DNA of 15,650 nucleotides from Christensenella sp. UBA4379 (GTDB lineage: Bacteria > Bacillota > Clostridia > Christensenellales > Aristaeellaceae), in the NCBI GenBank assembly GCA_002391225.1, contig DGRV01000020.1:1-15650 (forward strand), given 5' to 3'. Within the stretch, counting starts at the first letter, position 1, and each line of letters starts with the position of its first letter. Shown one piece after another: positions 14,434 to 15,650 of the stretch. Position numbers and translations under genes: made by a program. The notes under the pieces were generated by a model. That model saw only the letters and a program-made list of their open reading frames with translations, was not told where the DNA came from and did no database searches.

Positions 14434-14475
14434 CAAAAAAGCGGCAACCCCGATCCAGGATCAGGATCAGGGTTG
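14434..14475 (-). terminator. Rho-independent terminator of the tRNA gene
   Basis: On the minus strand CAACCC-T-GATCC pairs with GGATC-G-GGGTTG (12 bp including one T-G pair) around a 7-nt loop, followed by CCGC and TTTTTT. It starts six bases after the CCA end of the tRNA fragment, marking this side as the tRNA's native 3' flank. Confidence 0.85.
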
Positions 14476-14480
14476 TGATA

Positions 14481-14538
14481 TGGTGGAGCATAGCGGATTC
14501 GAACCGCTGACCTCTACAATGCGAATGTAGCGCGCTAA
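14481..14538 (-). tRNA. tRNA-Ala(CGC), 3' part only (5' end missing)
   Basis: Read on the minus strand: anticodon stem CTACA/TGTAG (14530-14526 and 14518-14514) with loop TTCGCAT, anticodon CGC (14523-14521); variable loop AGGTC; T-arm AGCGG-TTCGAAT-CCGCT (14508-14492); acceptor 3' strand ATGCTCC (14491-14485), discriminator A and encoded CCA (14484-14481). The matching acceptor strand GGAGCAT and a proper D-arm are absent upstream. GGAGTGC at about 14560 pairs only partly and the D-region between is not tRNA-like. Similarity to an ordinary tRNA fades upstream of GCGCTACA, so the gene is broken near 14532-14540. This is what one end of an element integrated at a tRNA looks like. A functional tRNA from this copy is unlikely. 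Confidence 0.75.
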
Positions 14539-14704
14539 CGAGTTCGGCGTTCTGCACTCCCAATTTTGCTTCCACTTTGCTAAATGGGGTGTTAGCAACT
14601 TCGATAGAATCGAAGTATCCATATCGCATCCCTGTTAATTGCTCTGAAAGGAAAACCTCGGCCAACATGAGTGTTATCTCGCGTTGGCCGAATTCTTTTT
14701 GGTT
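14539..14704. other. Palindrome-rich junction DNA between tRNA fragment and recombinase
   Basis: Three inverted repeats crowd this stretch: TTGCTAA/TTAGCAA (14577-14583 with 14592-14598), ACTTCGAT-AGA-ATCGAAGT (14598-14616), and TCGGCCAAC/GTTGGCCGA (14658-14666 with 14683-14691, 16-nt loop). The last is followed on the plus strand by TTCTTTTT, and on the minus strand by GGTTTTCC, so it may terminate the recombinase transcript or transcription from the other side. A minus-strand frame continues without a stop from the recombinase stop codon through this region. Its reading REITLMLAEV ... KLGVQNAELV loosely resembles the end of a LuxR-type DNA-binding domain, but I do not call it a gene. Confidence 0.55.
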
Positions 14705-15650
14705 TTATACAGCGATTGCCGGGATGCAGCGTTCCGCTTCTGTAATCTGGATCAGAGGCTTCTCCTGAGCGATCTGCGTCCGGAAGGAATCAGCTGCCAC
14801 ATAGAAGGTGATGTTCAGGTGATAATCTTTGTCAACCGTGATCTTTTCGATCAGCCGGGCCAGGATCATCTTCTTCGTATCATTGTCTGCGGCATCAAAT
14901 TCCGCTGCCCAATCGTTGATCAGCTCATACTGCGTGGACAGATATTTCATGCGGGATTCTTCCGCACCCTTCTCATCCTCCAGTTCGACGAGGCGCGCCT
15001 CACATGCGGCAAGATCTGCTTTGTTCTTCTCAAGCATCTCTTTCAGCAGCTCTGTATCAAAGTTGCTTTCACCCATGATGGAACGCATGACTTCCTGCCG
15101 GAGCCGTTCTCCCTGCGCAACCAGTTTTTCCCGCTCTGCTCTCGCAGCTTTCAGCTGGTAAGCGATTTTGCTTTTGAGCTGGATTCTGGCTTGCTCCTCC
15201 CATACGCCGCTCACCGTTTTGGTGATATTCCTGAAATACTGGTGTACGACCTCGAGGACGGCGGCTTCGATCTTGGCTGCGGAATAGACCGTCTGCCCAT
15301 CGCAGTGCTTCGCCTTCACACTGCCGTTATAGCAGCGATAGATCGGGCGATGATACGCTCCGTTCTTTCTCTGCTTGGTGCAGTAGGTCCCGACCAGCTT
15401 GCAGCCGCAATGAGCGCAATACAGGATGCCGGAAAGAAGGGACGCGCCGTAAACACTTGTCTTGGTTTTGGCTTCCTCCGGGAGAGCCTCATCTTCCGCC
15501 TGCCGCTGACTGAAGTATTTGCGGGGAATGTGCTGCCCCAGCACATACTGAGCGAACTGGGCAGTTTCATCGGAGATGATGCGAAGCTTTTCAATCGGCT
15601 CCGACAGCGTATCATTCATATGAAGCCGTCCCGTATACATCGGGTTTCGG
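14705..15650 (-). CDS. Large serine recombinase, C-terminal part (runs off window)
   Basis: The frame is open to the window edge; 314 codons and a TAA stop are present, and the resolvase catalytic domain lies outside. The first residues RNPMYTGRLHMNDTLSEP fit the recombinase domain. A zinc ribbon follows (C75 and C78 in LYCAHCGC, then C103 and C113, counted from the Met at 15640), then a long Glu/Lys/Arg-rich coiled coil (~145-235), then a short C-terminal domain ending IPAIAV. These three parts are standard for large serine integrases of clostridial phages and ICEs, which recombine attP and attB directionally. Base composition is lower in GC than in the genes to the left. Position at the border of a broken tRNA gene suggests it moves the element that lies to the right. 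Confidence 0.9.
   Translation of the reverse strand, partial: RNPMYTGRLHMNDTLSEPIEKLRIISDETAQFAQYVLGQHIPRKYFSQRQAEDEALPEEAKTKTSVYGASLLSGILYCAHCGCKLVGTYCTKQRKNGAYHRPIYRCYNGSVKAKHCDGQTVYSAAKIEAAVLEVVHQYFRNITKTVSGVWEEQARIQLKSKIAYQLKAARAEREKLVAQGERLRQEVMRSIMGESNFDTELLKEMLEKNKADLAACEARLVELEDEKGAEESRMKYLSTQYELINDWAAEFDAADNDTKKMILARLIEKITVDKDYHLNITFYVAADSFRTQIAQEKPLIQITEAERCIPAIAV

Noticed and set aside
14481..14560. Complete tRNA using GGAGTGC near 14560 as acceptor strand
   Set aside because: Only four Watson-Crick and two wobble pairs form, the last pair is mismatched, and the intervening bases give no D-arm of normal length.
14405..14668. 87-residue minus-strand ORF spanning the tRNA
   Set aside because: It reads through a clear tRNA 3' half and its terminator, has no ribosome site, and its second half is plainly translated non-coding DNA. 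Only the first part is noted as a possible fragment.

Overview
The window looks like a chromosomal segment of a GC-rich member of the Bacillota (class Clostridia), probably an uncultured gut or rumen lineage. The reasons are strong AGGAGG-type ribosome binding sites, a class II (Firmicutes-type) GalT, a PutP-type symporter, clostridial-looking GNAT enzymes, and the C-terminal part of a large serine recombinase. No genus can be named. Most of the window is GC-rich; the last ~1 kb is visibly less so, in keeping with an acquired element.

Layout. 1-663: C-terminal end of an unrecognised, probably exported protein. 664-887: a structured repeat element made of a GAGAGTG heptad arm, a core, and a pyrimidine arm interrupted by four small hairpins at a 31-bp period. 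904-3968: a two-gene unit of an adenosine-deaminase-like/SLOG-like fusion protein and a RimJ/RimL-type GNAT, closed by a terminator. 4201-5736: sodium/proline symporter gene, followed by a bidirectional terminator. 5822-9035 (minus strand): a galT, PAT-like GNAT, ADP-ribosylglycohydrolase operon with 4-bp overlaps. 9036-9308: divergent promoter region. 9309-11401: beta-lactamase-fold serine hydrolase plus LysR regulator. 11407-11531: second copy of the repeat element, between convergent genes. 11530-14060 (minus strand): mutY and a membrane protein fused to a second RimJ/RimL-type GNAT. 14105-14408: frameshifted remnant of an S10 serine carboxypeptidase. 14434-14538: tRNA-Ala(CGC) lacking its 5' part, with its own terminator. 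14539-14704: palindrome-rich junction DNA. 14705-15650: C-terminal part of a large serine recombinase that runs off the window.

How the parts relate. Genes are packed into short operons with ATGA/GTGA overlaps: 3402, 6976, 7542 and 13026. The two repeat elements share orientation and each starts at or within a few bases of the stop codon of a plus-strand gene. Their small hairpins have different stem sequences that stay fully complementary, so the fold rather than the sequence appears to be kept. The most system-like protein is the 833-residue deaminase-like/SLOG-like fusion, which keeps the metal and catalytic signature of adenosine deaminases and carries a putative nucleotide-sensing domain at its C-terminus. 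The right end looks like one boundary of an integrated mobile element at a tRNA gene, next to a decaying host gene.
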